Shown in pieces: positions 24,546 to 36,655 of a DNA stretch of 64,000 nt. The translations under genes and the position numbers were made by a program. The notes below the pieces were generated by a model. The model made no database searches, was not told where the DNA came from, and saw only the letters and a program-made list of their open reading frames with translations. Source of the stretch: Acanthosoma haemorrhoidale (Eukaryota > Arthropoda > Insecta > Hemiptera > Acanthosomatidae); the NCBI GenBank assembly GCA_930367205.1, contig OV884012.1:35789520-35853519 (forward strand), given 5' to 3'. Numbering within the stretch: the first letter of the stretch is position 1; each line of letters begins with the position of its first letter.

Positions 24546-25587
24546 CTACATACATAAGTTTCTTGGAAATCCTTGTGTCCTACTGATATCAATGTCTAAC
24601 AAGAATGAATACACCTCATTCCAGCCTGGTTTATGGGTGGGAAGAGCTCTTCTTCGGGCCCCTTGGGGGTTCTAGCGAGCACCACTTTTTCCGTGATGGC
24701 ATCCGGTGGGTTCCTCCAAGTGTGGGCCAACCAGTTTCACTTCCTCTCTCTTGCATTCATGACAGCTATGGGCTCTCCACAGCTTTTCATTTGTTACTTT
24801 TCTTCCTAATACCAAGGATGCCCCTCAAGGAGAAGTTTTCGAAAGCTTGTAGCTTCTTCATAATTGGTCATTTTAACCAGAGGGATAATCCCCTGAATTG
24901 CGAGGGATTAGATTCGTTGTACCGAAACATTTATTCGACCAAGTGGACCAAACTGGTTGGAACAGTACCCTTACCATTGCGAATTACTATTTCTTTACAA
25001 AAAATATAAAAATATGGTCAACTGTATACGGTTGATTATATTTAATGAAATGGGGTGGGCAAAGATGATTTATTCAACCATAAGTAAATTTACTCTCTAT
25101 ACCGAATATTATTCATAACTAAATCACTTCCCCCCCCCCCACATCAATCCTTTCTTTTATCATTTCAAAGACTACATCGTTCCACAAGGAGATATACTTT
25201 ACTCTTCCATGTTGCAGTGTAGGCAGAATCATAAAAAAAAAAACGAACATCTGGCAAAATTATACATAATTTTTCTGATCCAATGCATCTTTCGCAGCAA
25301 ACATTTTGACCGATGTTGATGTTCTTTCACTAAAGCCTGCTAGCTAATACCCGATTTGTTAACTAAAAAAGAGGTTAAGAACCTGCAGTAGTTTATAAAA
25401 TGTGGTACTGGAACACGAGCGAGGGTTAGGTTAAACTCTCAGTAAATTATCGGATAAGTTTGTAAACATAGATGCAAAATAAATTGAATATAACTATGAA
25501 AAATCGTTAACCTATTACAAATGTTGTACAATTTACAAGATTATGTTGCCTGAAAGGCTTGATAATTTTAATTATTTGAATATATTG
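24546..25587. other. region with a 134-codon open frame of unknown meaning
   Basis: A frame at 24605-25009 (plus) is open for 134 codons in a GC-richer patch, but its residues match nothing I recognise. It has no splice or promoter context. The reverse strand also reads through for a long way, so this may be a decayed element. An 11-C run lies at 25130-25140. Confidence 0.35.
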
Positions 25588-25672
25588 AAGTATATGGTGT
25601 AAATGTGATCTTTTATCACAATCACCTATTGCCCTTTTAGAGAATATTGTAATTTTCTTTAAATAAACGTTT
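25588..25672 (+). mobile_element. Jockey-type LINE, 3' terminal fragment, copy E
   Basis: A diverged match to the last 80 bases of the Jockey tail: TATGGTGTAAATGTGAT, then TTTATCACAATCACCTATTG, then TAAATAAAC. It is shorter and more diverged than the other copies, so it is probably older. Confidence 0.5.
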
Positions 25673-26208
25673 TAAAACAACAAAAATGTATATTCATACT
25701 CCGTAAGAAGAAAGTATGCTTTGATTTAAGAAGTTGGGCTGCTGCAAACCGACTCCTGTATCTGTCTCATCGACATAAAAATAATCGAAGGTATGAAAAG
25801 GCAATTCTTCAAAATCAAAAAACATATGACATAATAGCCAATTAATATATCATAAACAATAATTATGTCCAGCAAAAACCAATTCAAAAACAACAGCAAA
25901 CGATCGCCATTAAATTTATTTACAGGTTATTAATGCGTAGAAAAAATTAAGGGGGGGGGGGAGGGGTGAACGTGGTCCGTTCGAACGTGCTGTGAAAGTG
26001 AAAATAGCCCTCAAAAAAATCTCACGTTTTAAAAATTCAACGACGGCGATAGAAGAGCAGCGCTGCGACAAAAGAAGGAACATGCTCTGACAAGGCGTCC
26101 ACCTGACTGGCTCATATCTCTCCCGGGATGGTGGCCACTCTGGGACAAACTGTTCTACCACACCGAATAAATAAATACGACAACCTGCTTCTTCACTCAT
26201 TCACTCCT

Positions 26209-26463
26209 TTATTGTATCTCATACTTAATCTTTTTTGCCAGATCCCCCCTCCACCCTCCCTTCTGATCTGGTTCTTCCTTTTTTCGGCCTTCTGAATTAG
26301 GGCCTCTTTTTGTGAAGCGCCTCATTTGCACTTCACGAAATTCAGAGAATGGCTGTTTAATTCGGCAGAAATTTATGACCGGTGTGCGATCGGTGGCACG
26401 AATGTATCCGTCCATGACATGCTCAAGAATCAGAGATCCTTTCTTTTTACGGATCAAAGGCAT
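26209..26463 (-). CDS. hypothetical short ORF, unrecognised
   Basis: An 84-codon frame starts at the ATG at 26463 (MPLIRKKKGSLILEH) and ends with TAA inside an AATAAAGG string, so stop and a possible polyadenylation signal overlap. The encoded peptide is basic, has no signal peptide or membrane segment, and ends lysine-rich. The patch 25960-26470 is GC-richer than its surroundings. The neighbouring frame 25916-26200 includes an 11-G run and looks like chance. It could be a gene fragment, an exon or part of an unknown element; I do not assign a function. Confidence 0.22.
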   Translation of the reverse strand: MPLIRKKKGSLILEHVMDGYIRATDRTPVINFCRIKQPFSEFREVQMRRFTKRGPNSEGRKKEEPDQKGGWRGDLAKKIKYEIQ

Positions 26464-26499
26464 CTTAAAAGGTCTGTTTGTATTTTTTAAATAATCCAT

Positions 26500-28757
26500 C
26501 AGTTCTTCTACTTACTACGTTAAAAAGTAAAGTTTATTTATTCCTAAAAAGAAATGTCATAGCCAACGGTCCAATATAAGGAATATAGGGAAGAGAAATT
26601 CGAGAATGAAGATGAATCTTTAAAATAAGATTTAATCGAGCTTTAAAAAAAATCAAAATATTAGAAACTTTTATGTATATAATATAATATAATTTAGTTA
26701 TCATGAACAGGGCCTGCTAATCAACTTTAACAAAGAATGATGACTAAAGCACGAGTGTAGTATTTATAGAATGAAAGTATAGTACTACACAGAAAAAAGA
26801 CGACAGAATGTTCCTAATGGATAAGTTAACACTTAGTTCTCATTTTTATTTACTTACTATTCATTATTTTCTAGTTAATTAAATCAACAAAACAAAAATT
26901 GATGACCTGCCCAAAAAATAAATAGGATTTAAGGTGAGTAAGGAGGAAATTTTCAGGTATTAATTACCAAAGAAATTTCGCACATTCCCAAATTATGCCC
27001 AAAACTCCACCAGTCTGTTTTCACGAAGGTTAGAATCAATAAAAAAATATCCATGACTGTCTGAACCTCAAAATAAACCCGTAACAGAAGAGGCGAAAAG
27101 AGGAAAGTGGGTTAAAGGATAACAGCCTTACAGTGTTAGAATAAAGGTAAGGTAATACAAATGATTTTATTATTTTTTTAATGGTTCAAAGTGTCCGTTT
27201 ATATTACTATCGAAGTACATAGAGCTAGTCATATTTATAACATTCAACTCAGTATAAAAGATATTAAAGAATCTACTTATGCCTATTGCCGATCTTTGCC
27301 TAAATGCTGGACTAAAGCGTTAAAACTACACCTCATCCTAAAGGCAACGCTGTGAATCGGCCACAAGCCTCCGAAAAAGTAATCACATTTTAAATCCACA
27401 GCTTAGCTTGAGCTGGTGTGTTTTGAACAATGGAGCCGGGACAGAAGCGTCACAGGGTGGCGTAAACAGTGGCGAATGCCTTCCTAAATATAAATCCAAA
27501 TGACATTTGAGCCTTCTTTTAACCGTGCAGTATTCGTTCAGCTAAAGTCCATGTCTAAGTGGTCATGTAGTCAATTGACAATCCAGCGGTTTTTTAGTAG
27601 TGTCGGTCTTCGGAAATGGCCGAGTTTTGTGGGGAAAGACCTCTCACGCCGACTATCGAAGTTACGTAAGTAACATCAACGTTTTTGTTAAAAACGAATC
27701 GCTGAAGGGCGATTTATCAGCAATCATGCTACTTAATAAACAGTATAAATTGAAGAGGTTCTATCACTAGAGACATTTCCTCTTCCGAACGACCAATTCT
27801 TTTGTCCTACCAGTCACCATTTAATAACCCTCCTCTTGCTTTCCTAGTTTACGTAGTCAATTTATCGTTTTCTTGCTCTACCACCTACCACGCATTTTTT
27901 TTTCTTTTGGAGTAAAGAGGTGTGTGTTTTTTAGCTAGTTTCTTCCCCTATCGTCAGTAGTTATCCATAACATTTCAATATTTTGTTCTCTATACTATAC
28001 GAATGGTATACTAATATATAGGTACACCGACTTTGTTTCTCTCTCCTAGGTTTCCCATATTATGGCGAGTAGTTTATTTTCATAGCTAACCGATATAATT
28101 TATACTGATGAGCATGTAGCCCTACTTTTCACGATTGGCGAATCCACTGCTATCTTTACTACTAAATAATAAGATTAATTAAAATTTTTTACTACAAATT
28201 ACGGTGTATCGGTTTTTACAGAAAGCTGTTCGTAAAATCTAACAATTCCTATTGTTACAACTTAAAAATCTCCTTCAATGCGTTTATTTTACTCAGAGGT
28301 ATGAATTAGCGTATAATGAAAATATGTCTGCAACAATAATCATGATCGATATTTATAGCAATCGACCGAGCATCATGCTCCGGGGAAGTAGAAAAGCCCC
28401 TGTTTCAACCATCGGTGTGCTGCCGAAAGTTCCTTGCCTGGTTCGAATTTAATCACTATACTTCCGCTTTGTACTATCTTGGACAGCCATTTTTTAAGTT
28501 TCCACAACTCCTGGAGCCCAGCTTTTAGTGCATATTTCTCTAATCCATATTTCCTTTGCCAGAGTAGATCCTATAGGCTTATGGTGTTGGTCATAGTACA
28601 TTTTTTGTTTCCAAAATCCATTAACAATTCGTTTACTAGTGTCGGGAATTCAAATGTTATCGGTAAGGGTCTTCCTAAAAATAGAAACGGTGGTGGTCTT
28701 ATTATCCACTTTACTGAACCAAGCGATGGTCAATTCAAACCAAATAGTATGTGCCTA
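26500..28757. other. unannotated stretch
   Basis: AT-rich DNA with a GC-richer patch at about 27300-27500. The open frame at 28434-28835 (plus) is long but has no motif, and its 3' part overlaps the Jockey copy D, so it is not called as a gene. Confidence 0.5.
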
Positions 28758-29152
28758 GTAACCTATCCTACCACCCTAATCCCCTACAATCCTCCTCGGA
28801 GAATAAAACGGCTGAGGCCTCGTGACCTACTATAAATGCGTAACAGTGGGAGTCCTGGTAATGGCCAGTTTCTCCAATCATGTCCTGATTGTATGTGGCT
28901 CTCGTGCTCTTGGTCATCCTCCGCTGCCGCGTATCCACTGACGCGGCTGACGGATGAGCGTGGGGGACTTCCCAAGACATCGCTTCCCCATTCGCATGCG
29001 AAGGAGGTGAACAAGTATGTGGATTTGGGAGGTCTCTTGGTTGTTTGTAAATAATGTATGAATGAGCGAGTGAATGAAAATTGTAAATATGGTACGAATG
29101 AAAACATTTATCACAATTACTCATTGGCCAATGGGGCAATTTTATCATAATA
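28758..29152 (+). mobile_element. Jockey-type LINE, 3' fragment, copy D
   Basis: The fragment begins near CCTATCCTACCACCCTAATCC, shared with copies A and C. It continues through ATGGCCAGTTTCTCCAATC, CATTCGCATGCGAAGGAG, the block GTATGTGGATTTGGGAGGTC and the common 3' tail to ATCATAATACAG. It covers the last codons and 3' UTR only. The final A run (29161-29169) may be a remnant of the tail. Confidence 0.8.
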
Positions 29153-31265
29153 CAGCTGTTAAAAAAAAATATGTGCTAATGAAAATATAATGTCAAAACA
29201 TTACAGTAGAACCAAAGAAAATTGTTAAAAACAAAATAAATTCTCTTCCTGGCGTTAAAAGACAATACTCTCTGAAATGCGTGACTCGGTAAAGTTTCCG
29301 AACATATAACAAATTGTTGTGAGACGTTCTTTTTGGTCTCTTCAAAAGGTCTATGTTACCTTGTAATTTAACGCTTTCAAATACAGCCGCTGTTATTTCA
29401 TCCACAACAAATAAACTTTCAGTCAAATCTGACGCATCGCACAATTAGGGGTTTCTTTACGAATGTGTAAAAGGTTTTAATGACTGGTTTACTGACTTTC
29501 TTTAATTATTGTCCACTTAAATATTGAAGACGTCTAGGTCTTTAATCTGACACCCTACTCAAAATAATGAAATATTTATTTTAGTATTTACTAATTAGAT
29601 ATGTGATCGAGTTTTATGGATATATTATGGCTTATAGGTATATTGTTTATGTCTTTCCAATACCAACCGGTATCATATGTAAAAATTAGAGTCTTTAGCT
29701 AGAATTAGTACTCGTGAAGACATGAACAGACAGGAGCAGTAGTGAAAACAAGAAACAGGGTTTCAGGTTTTGAAAAAAAACAAACAAGACCCTGTAAATG
29801 ATAAAACATAATATATTTTATTCCTTTTCTGTGTTTAGTACAGCCAAAAGCTTTATCTTATAAACAAATGAATGTCTGGTGGAAAGTCTATTTATTTTTC
29901 TTTATCCAATCGTGAATACAATAATAAAGATATTGAGAATACCGGCATTCAGGTGGACCTCCTGATCTTCCACCTTGGCCATCCCTGAAAACTCTTAACC
30001 TGGGTAATATCTAATCTCTTTAGCTTATGACGTAATATCTTTCAAAAAACAGAGCAACTCTCTTTTATAGGAGACTGCGATACATTTATTTAAATGTACT
30101 GAGTATTGTTGTATATAAGTATGCTATAAGTGTGTGTCCAAATTTCAATAAAAGCTACCATTCTAGAGTGTATCAAATAGAACAAACAATGATGGTACAA
30201 TGTTTATTATAGCGTGAACATGCAGTGCCGCAAACAACCTATGTTAGATCAAGGAGGAGAAACTTGCTTGTCTTGCAACGTGCATACATTGAAGAATGAA
30301 CTACGTAGTCAGAACTTCCTGTGACAAAGATATGGGCGAGGACCGACATATATTACAGTGTTACGCTATAAAGGGGGCTTGTTTTTTAGTGTAATTATAA
30401 GTTTGGTGCCTCAGCTACCCAAGTAGGAGGAGCACTGTACTTCATTCATTCTTCACCGGTCTTGTATTAGACCAACTTTGGGGTATGTAGGTTAACTAGG
30501 AGTTGGCTAAGTAGGGCTATTCCGAACAGATAAATAAATAATTCACCCCCGAGATAAAAAAAAAGGACGGAAAATGGCAGTGGCATCAGTTTGTTGGCTG
30601 CCGTCACCATGACAATGGACTCCCACTTGTTGCTTATTAAAAATTAATGAAGATAGCTGGTTGGTGGACGCTGTCAGTGCCACGATAGAACTTGGTCAGG
30701 TCTCCTCGGTTTTACCTAAGGTCAGTGAGCTTAATGCCAATAGCAGTTCATCAGATAGCCATTTGTAACAGTAGCAGTTAAAACTGTTGCCAATCGATAG
30801 GGAGTCAATGTCTATAATTGGACACTGATGTGTTGGTTAGTTGGCGACACCTTTGCGCCATCATATAGACACCACTTCATGATGGTATTGTAGATTTAAA
30901 TAAATCTTCCGTGTGGTAACGAATCCTAATGTAAATACAAGCATTGATAGTTATCCGTAATGATGTGTTTGAAGTAGATGAAGAACCAAACTTCATGTTC
31001 CACCTAGTGTTGACTAATTACGTTTGGCTGATGATAGGATAGAGTCATATATCCATGGCATATGCAGACAAATAAAGGATAAATGTGTCCACTTCACAGT
31101 CAAATTCTTGGCCAATCGCCTCTTTAAAATATTATTTATTATTATTAAAGGCGTTGAAATAGGACTTTATCAATTTTTAAGCGCTTTATATATGTTGGTG
31201 AAAGCGTTAGAAAGATGTCAATCAGTCAAGGTACATCTTGAAATTTCGATAAATGTTTTCCAAAA

Positions 31266-31391
31266 GTAAAGGCGACGATAATATGTACCAAACATACCTG
31301 CAGTGCTTAAATTCAATGGTTACAGTTAGCAATTTCACAGCTTAATTCAAGGTTATTTTTGTTCTTATTTTTCATTTCAGTTATGACCTGC
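31266..31391 (+). repeat. direct repeat, upstream copy
   Basis: This block matches 31861-31984. The pair share TGCAGTGCTTAAATTCAATG and GGTTATTTTTGTTCTTATT followed by TCATTTCAGTTATGACCT. A shorter match (AAGCGTTAGAAAGAT, 31203-31217, versus 31848-31862) suggests the unit once extended upstream and the second copy has a deletion. The pyrimidine-rich run followed by CAG in both copies looks like a splice acceptor. Confidence 0.75.
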
Positions 31392-31860
31392 CCCCATGCA
31401 CTCGCGACAGTTTTTCCTAATACATAAAGTAGAGGACATCATCCAAGTAGGTATTTAGATAAGCTTTTAAACAGCTAAGCTTTCCTCTACGCTTCATTTT
31501 TTTAGGATATAATAAAAAGAATGTGTCAACCATGCTGAAATTTTGAAAACGAACAAGTCGATAATTCAAACTTATGACTATATTAGTATGTACCTAGAAT
31601 ATAACCAATAATTTAATAAGACAATAATTTAAAACTGCGATTGGTACATTGATTTCTTTTAGGTAAATTCATCTGATGCAAAATGACCATTTCTACAGAC
31701 CCTATTGTATGACATTCGGTGCATTTATTGGGTAATCTTCCTTTATACTGAGACATGAAATTATATGACATTTTAAAAATTATTTTTATCTAATCTAAAA
31801 AAAGTTTCTTATATTAAATATATGCGCGTATATTTATGTTTATGGAAGCGTTAGTAAGAT

Positions 31861-31984
31861 AAAGGAGACAATAATATGTACTAAATATACTTGCAGTGCT
31901 TAAATTCAATGGTCACAGTTAGAAATTTCACAGCTTAATTTAAGGTTATTTTTGTTCTTATTTTTCATTTCAGTTATGACCTAC
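31861..31984 (+). repeat. direct repeat, downstream copy
   Basis: Second copy of 31266-31391, about 595 bases downstream, roughly 90% identical by eye. It ends in the same TTTTTCATTTCAGTTATGACC segment. Similarity fades after a few more bases. Confidence 0.75.
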
Positions 31985-32967
31985 CCCTGATGGTATATTT
32001 ATAATGTATCTGATCTTTCTGTTGGGAACATTGGCGATTGGATTATCGTCTCGTAACGATCTCCATCAGTGAAATTGCCATATTTGCATCAAAACTACCT
32101 GTGAAGCAAATCATCCTAAATATTGGTTATTCATAGCTTCCCTATGCATGAATGTATGACATATGGCGTTTCTATTTAAAATTTTCTTTTCTAAAATAAG
32201 TTCCAGGAAGAGGCTGGTTCCATATTTCCTCGAATGTTGGGCTATGTAATAAATGTAATAATTCAAGCTTAATTAATTAATTTTAATTGTTCTTTAAATT
32301 CTATTATTCCTAATTTTATCAATTTCAAAAAAAAATATCCTTTAATAGAATATCTAAATAATGTATTACTCCTGTGCATAACAGTTCATTTATTGATCAA
32401 AGTGATGCCGTGCAACTAGAGCATGACGAGATAGACGGGGGGGGGGAAGGATAACCACACACATCATCACGAGAGAATCATGCGAAGACCAACCACCACC
32501 AACCAATTGATATAATCTATCAATAATAATTTGGCACATCACTTGGACAGTCAGCGTGGGTCATACAAATGTAACAGAAGCAATGGAAGAATAAAATAAG
32601 CAAGTCATGTGAGTAACTTTACTAATCTATTCATTCAAAGGGTTGATAAAAAAAACACAGTTTTAAGTTTCTAGCCACAAAAGTAACTTCATTTTTAGAG
32701 AACGGTCATGACTGACTACTGAGTCCGGGGTTCAATTCCGAGCTCCTTAACAATTTCTATGGGCGATGTTCACGCATCCACCTTGAAAGCAAATCTGCTA
32801 TCTCTGGGGATAATTAGAACTCTATGGATGTACTTTCTTCATGCTCATTAAGTACTCCCTCCTCTTAAAACAGATCCATTGGACACGGCTACTATATAGA
32901 CTAATAAAAAAACTTCGTAGAATTAAGAAAACAGTGAGTTCATTTCTCATGGAGCTGTGGAGATCAT

Positions 32968-33721
32968 AGAGGCCGGATGAGGCCGGTAGTCGTGAAACAA
33001 GTAACAGAGGGTCGAAGGTCCTGCAATAAAACCTGAGAGGGTAAGCCACCTGCCCCTAATAAAACCTACACGGTAGACCTCTGGTCACCGTCCGGCGGTC
33101 ATAAAATCATACCATAAACCGTCCTTTAGGGGACGAGCGATCACGTACCTCGGTAGGTATGACATCATAAAACACACCCTTTTAGACCAACAGTCAATAA
33201 AATCAAGGGGGATTGGCCACTTGGGCATCATAAAACATTCCCCCTTTCAGCTCGCTCCACCTTCCACTAGGAAGGGGAAATTATATTTAAATCAGGAAGT
33301 TTCGCCCTGTAGAGACACTCTTTCCCAGGCTCCTTATCTAGACAGCCGCTATCACTCGGTCGCGATACGCCAGGGCCCCGGGGCCCTAGGAGTAAGTCCA
33401 CTCAGCCTTCCACTGGTCTACACTCTCCCTGCCACACCTCTGCGCCGGCACCTTGTCTCACAGCCTCTAGCAGACCCTCTGACGACTTGTACTATTACGC
33501 TGCCGATCTCCCGCCCGAACTCTGAAAACTGGTCTTATTCTTTATGAAACCTCTGAACCTCTCTCCTGAACACAGTGTATTGTCGGGACACATCCCTATC
33601 AATAAAATGGAGTCAGATATTAACGCCTACATGGAACATGGTCCATGTTATAAACTACAACAATCCGCACTTGTTACCAGGGCTAGAGTGATTAGGCACT
33701 CCCCTAGTGGCGCCCCCGACA
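32968..33721 (-). mobile_element. solo LTR, TGTCGGGGG family, copy 2 (one end truncated)
   Basis: The right edge is intact (minus strand begins TGTCGGGGGCGCCAC). Similarity runs left to about 32968, near ATCATAGAG, where the last about 100 bases of the LTR are missing, so no target duplication can be checked. A perfect 16-bp palindrome AGGGCCCCGGGGCCCT lies at 33372-33387. Open frames at 33221-33547 and 33544-33732 fall on the opposite strand of the LTR and are by-products. Confidence 0.85.
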
Positions 33722-34258
33722 CAGGGGTTTAGGTACAAGAAGGCGACTAGAATTATGGTTGAAGAGATCGTAGTTAAACTTGATAGGAAAGATTGTGAAA
33801 GAATTCTTCGACTCAACTACCGTTAAGAAGAACGCCAATGCTGCAAGAACTATGTACCAAGCCGATACCAGGTACTACTGTACAAAGGCTAATCGAACCA
33901 AAACAAAAAACTGAAAAGGGCCAACAAATAATCCAACCTAATTTCTTATTTTTCCACCTGAATTTACTTATATTGTGCTCATCACACAATGATTCCATTC
34001 TTACTCAAATAAATTTACTTTAACTGGGTATGCTTATATATGATATTTGCAGCTCCATTGCCCCATGCACCTCCCAAGGGAGAAACAAAACTCCTTAATT
34101 TCTATGTAATTACAATAATTAAAAATAAAGTTAATTTAAATTGAAATTGAATGAGGTCAAACATCTACAGACAAATCAAATGGAAACGCTAGTTAAAACG
34201 CATATATTTATGTATGTGAAAATACGAAGAACAAAAAATATGTTTTTCATACATTTTT
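33722..34258. other. no recognisable feature
   Basis: AT-rich flank of the solo LTR. Nothing supported. Confidence 0.5.
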
Positions 34259-34648
34259 AGCAGGAAAATATCGCTAAGAATAAATCAGGAGGCGGAGAAT
34301 GCGACACAGCTGGCGCCATGTCCAAAACCGACGCACGTAACAATGCTATCGAACGATTGTGGCAGTGTAACAATTTGTTCAGAGCTTGTATTACAATTGT
34401 TGGGAGCTGCCATTGAAAAGGCCCACTCTAAAAAAGGCAAGCTGGCTGACATGTCAATCACTCAAAATTTCTCCAGCAAGTGGTGGGCGACCCGCTCTAC
34501 AAATCCCATCAAACAATTTCTGCTCCGTTCTGTGTCACTGATGAATGTTCCCGTAGGACTTATCAAGATCTCCCGCCTTCGTGATTTGCATCTTTTATGC
34601 AGCTTATCTCAACCTAATACTAATTTATTATCAGTGTTTGCGGTTTGA
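34259..34648 (+). other. GC-richer patch, possible exon or gene relic
   Basis: A pyrimidine-rich ACATTTTTAG acceptor-like site ends at 34260. After it, one frame is open for about 50 codons (it includes KSGGGECDTAGAMSK) to a TGA at about 34413. An overlapping frame (34343-34648) is then open for 101 codons. The frame change in the middle suggests a broken gene or element rather than an intact one. No family is recognised and the strand is not certain. Confidence 0.22.
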
Positions 34649-36655
34649 ATATATTAATATGTAATAATTTGTTTTTTCTTCCAATGTATTTTCCAGTGGT
34701 GTAGTAATCTTTGTTTTCCTCTGCGTATTGACTTAATTTCCCAAATAAAAAGCATAGTGGAACCGGCTTGAGTTATTATCATCAAATCAAATTGCACAAC
34801 ACTCCCAAACAGTATTTCCCCCCCCCCCCAGAAAACTACAATTGATGCGATGAGCATCAAGTTAAGAAGTTATTAAAAGAGATTTTAATTTTAAAATTAA
34901 AGTTTGTCCGTTTTTTTTTTAGATATCGAAGAGACCTTAGAGAGGGCTTGGTGGCCAGTATTTTTTATAGTTCGTTATGCTCATTAAAGCTAAGTTAACC
35001 TCCATAAACTACTCACCTTTTTGTCGATCGTTGGTTAAATTGTTTTTGCAGATGACACGTTTTTCACTTAAATTATAAAAGACTATGTACAATACACTGT
35101 CTTTTACTTTTAGCTACACCCTAATTTAACTCCAGGGTACTGTTGCTCAACGACTAACAATAAATATTTGGTTAAGAAGGTACGTCAGTGTTTGTACAAA
35201 CATCTGTCCATGGCTCTTGTTTAATCAAACAGCTCTTCTCAAACACAGGTTTAGTCAACTCTTGACTTAAGAGGGCTCTCAACAGTTCAACAAACATGGA
35301 TGGTTGTTGCCCTTTAATGTTTCGAACTGAATGCTTTTCTCGTATCATTGTACAATAAACCGTTACATCTGCTTCTCTATGTTTCACTCAACATATAATG
35401 CAACACTTTGTCACATTACTTCACACGTCTTACATTGTACTATGTACATCATGTCGACACCATGTAATGAACAACCATTATACCATATATTTAAAAATAA
35501 ATAAATAAGTGTACTAACTGACTCACAAACTTCTAATTCTGAAGTTGCTTGGGAGGTAAAACCTACTGGTTGGGATTGTCTTGAAATTAAATTACTTTCG
35601 TCTTGTTTATGTTAACTTAAGGCAGTTCCATAAACTTGTATGCTTTTCAAATGGCGAATCAAGTGAATAAACAGAGGAAAAAGAAGTAACTACACCACTT
35701 CAGAATGGAGGAAATAACAAATTATTATAAATATATTCAAACAGCACTGTTAATAAATTAGTATTAGGATGTGATGAGCTGCAGCTCAGTATTCGGGATA
35801 CTTGCGTGAATAGTATTATATTAGTGTATGTTAATATATCTAACTGTATCCAAATAGATAGAATTTATCTTTCTACTGAATCATTTATATATATATATAT
35901 ATATTATATACCTACCTTAATAGCCATTAAAGCCTCTACATTCAAGATGAATAATTAAAAATATTTGATTTAATGGGATACCATTTGATTGTTCTAACTA
36001 TTAATAGATTTGATTCATCTTTGGCAAACAATTATAATGAAAATAAAATTTAATTAAATTGAATACTGTCCCAATTAATTTCAAATCCAAAGTAATTCAT
36101 CTTAATAGGATCTAACATGAATATGTACATCCTGAGTATATACTGGAAAGGATTTATCTTTCTACGTCTTTTATTTTGTTAAAATAAAAACTTGTGTGTA
36201 TACATTTAAAAAATATTTGATAATGGATTCATAAAACCCCATTTATTAACCAATGTTTCATTTAAGCGCGTCGCCCTTCCCGATTTGACTTTTCCCAGGC
36301 AAAACCCTAGGGCGTACCCCGGCAGAAGAAGGTTCCTGAGAGAAACCCTAGCCGACCCTAAACTGTGATTCTAGAAGCAAGAAGGCGGGACAGGGCTTAT
36401 AACCACGGAGCCAGGAGCCAACGCTTTATACTTTACTGCTCATGTACATACATACTACATGATGATCTAACAGGAATTTCTAATATACAAATCCACTTTT
36501 CTATTTATATGCTTTATTTCAATGATTAATAATATTCAATGGATTGAAAATAATTGCATGCGTTCAAATCCTGAACAGATTACACTTATCTTATCAAATA
36601 AATACCAGCAACTTACAAATCTACAACTATGTCTTCCTATATATTCGGTTTCATG
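34649..36655. other. unannotated stretch
   Basis: AT-rich DNA with a 12-C run (34818-34829), a TA dinucleotide run (about 35887-35905) and a 71-codon frame at 35172-35387 (minus) without motifs. A GC-richer patch at 36260-36420 is not recognised. Confidence 0.5.

Larger units (their letters stand above)
29170..32967. other. unannotated stretch containing a 125-bp direct repeat
   Basis: No gene is supported. Small frames at 29193-29444 (minus) and 31024-31269 (plus) have no motifs. A 10-G run lies at 32437-32446. A box-B-like GGGTTCAATTCC is at 32729-32740 without a clear box A. The direct repeat is listed separately. Confidence 0.45.

Noticed and set aside
24605..25009. 134-codon open frame
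   Set aside because: No recognisable family or regulatory context; both strands are fairly open in this patch, so it is described only as an unannotated region.
28434..28835. 133-codon open frame
   Set aside because: Its end overlaps the Jockey 3' fragment and the rest has no motif.
32695..32760. Box-B-like GGGTTCAATTCC suggesting a tRNA or SINE
   Set aside because: No matching box A at the right distance and no cloverleaf.
33221..33732. Two open frames (108 and 62 codons)
   Set aside because: They lie antisense within a solo LTR; GC-rich LTR sequence gives chance frames.
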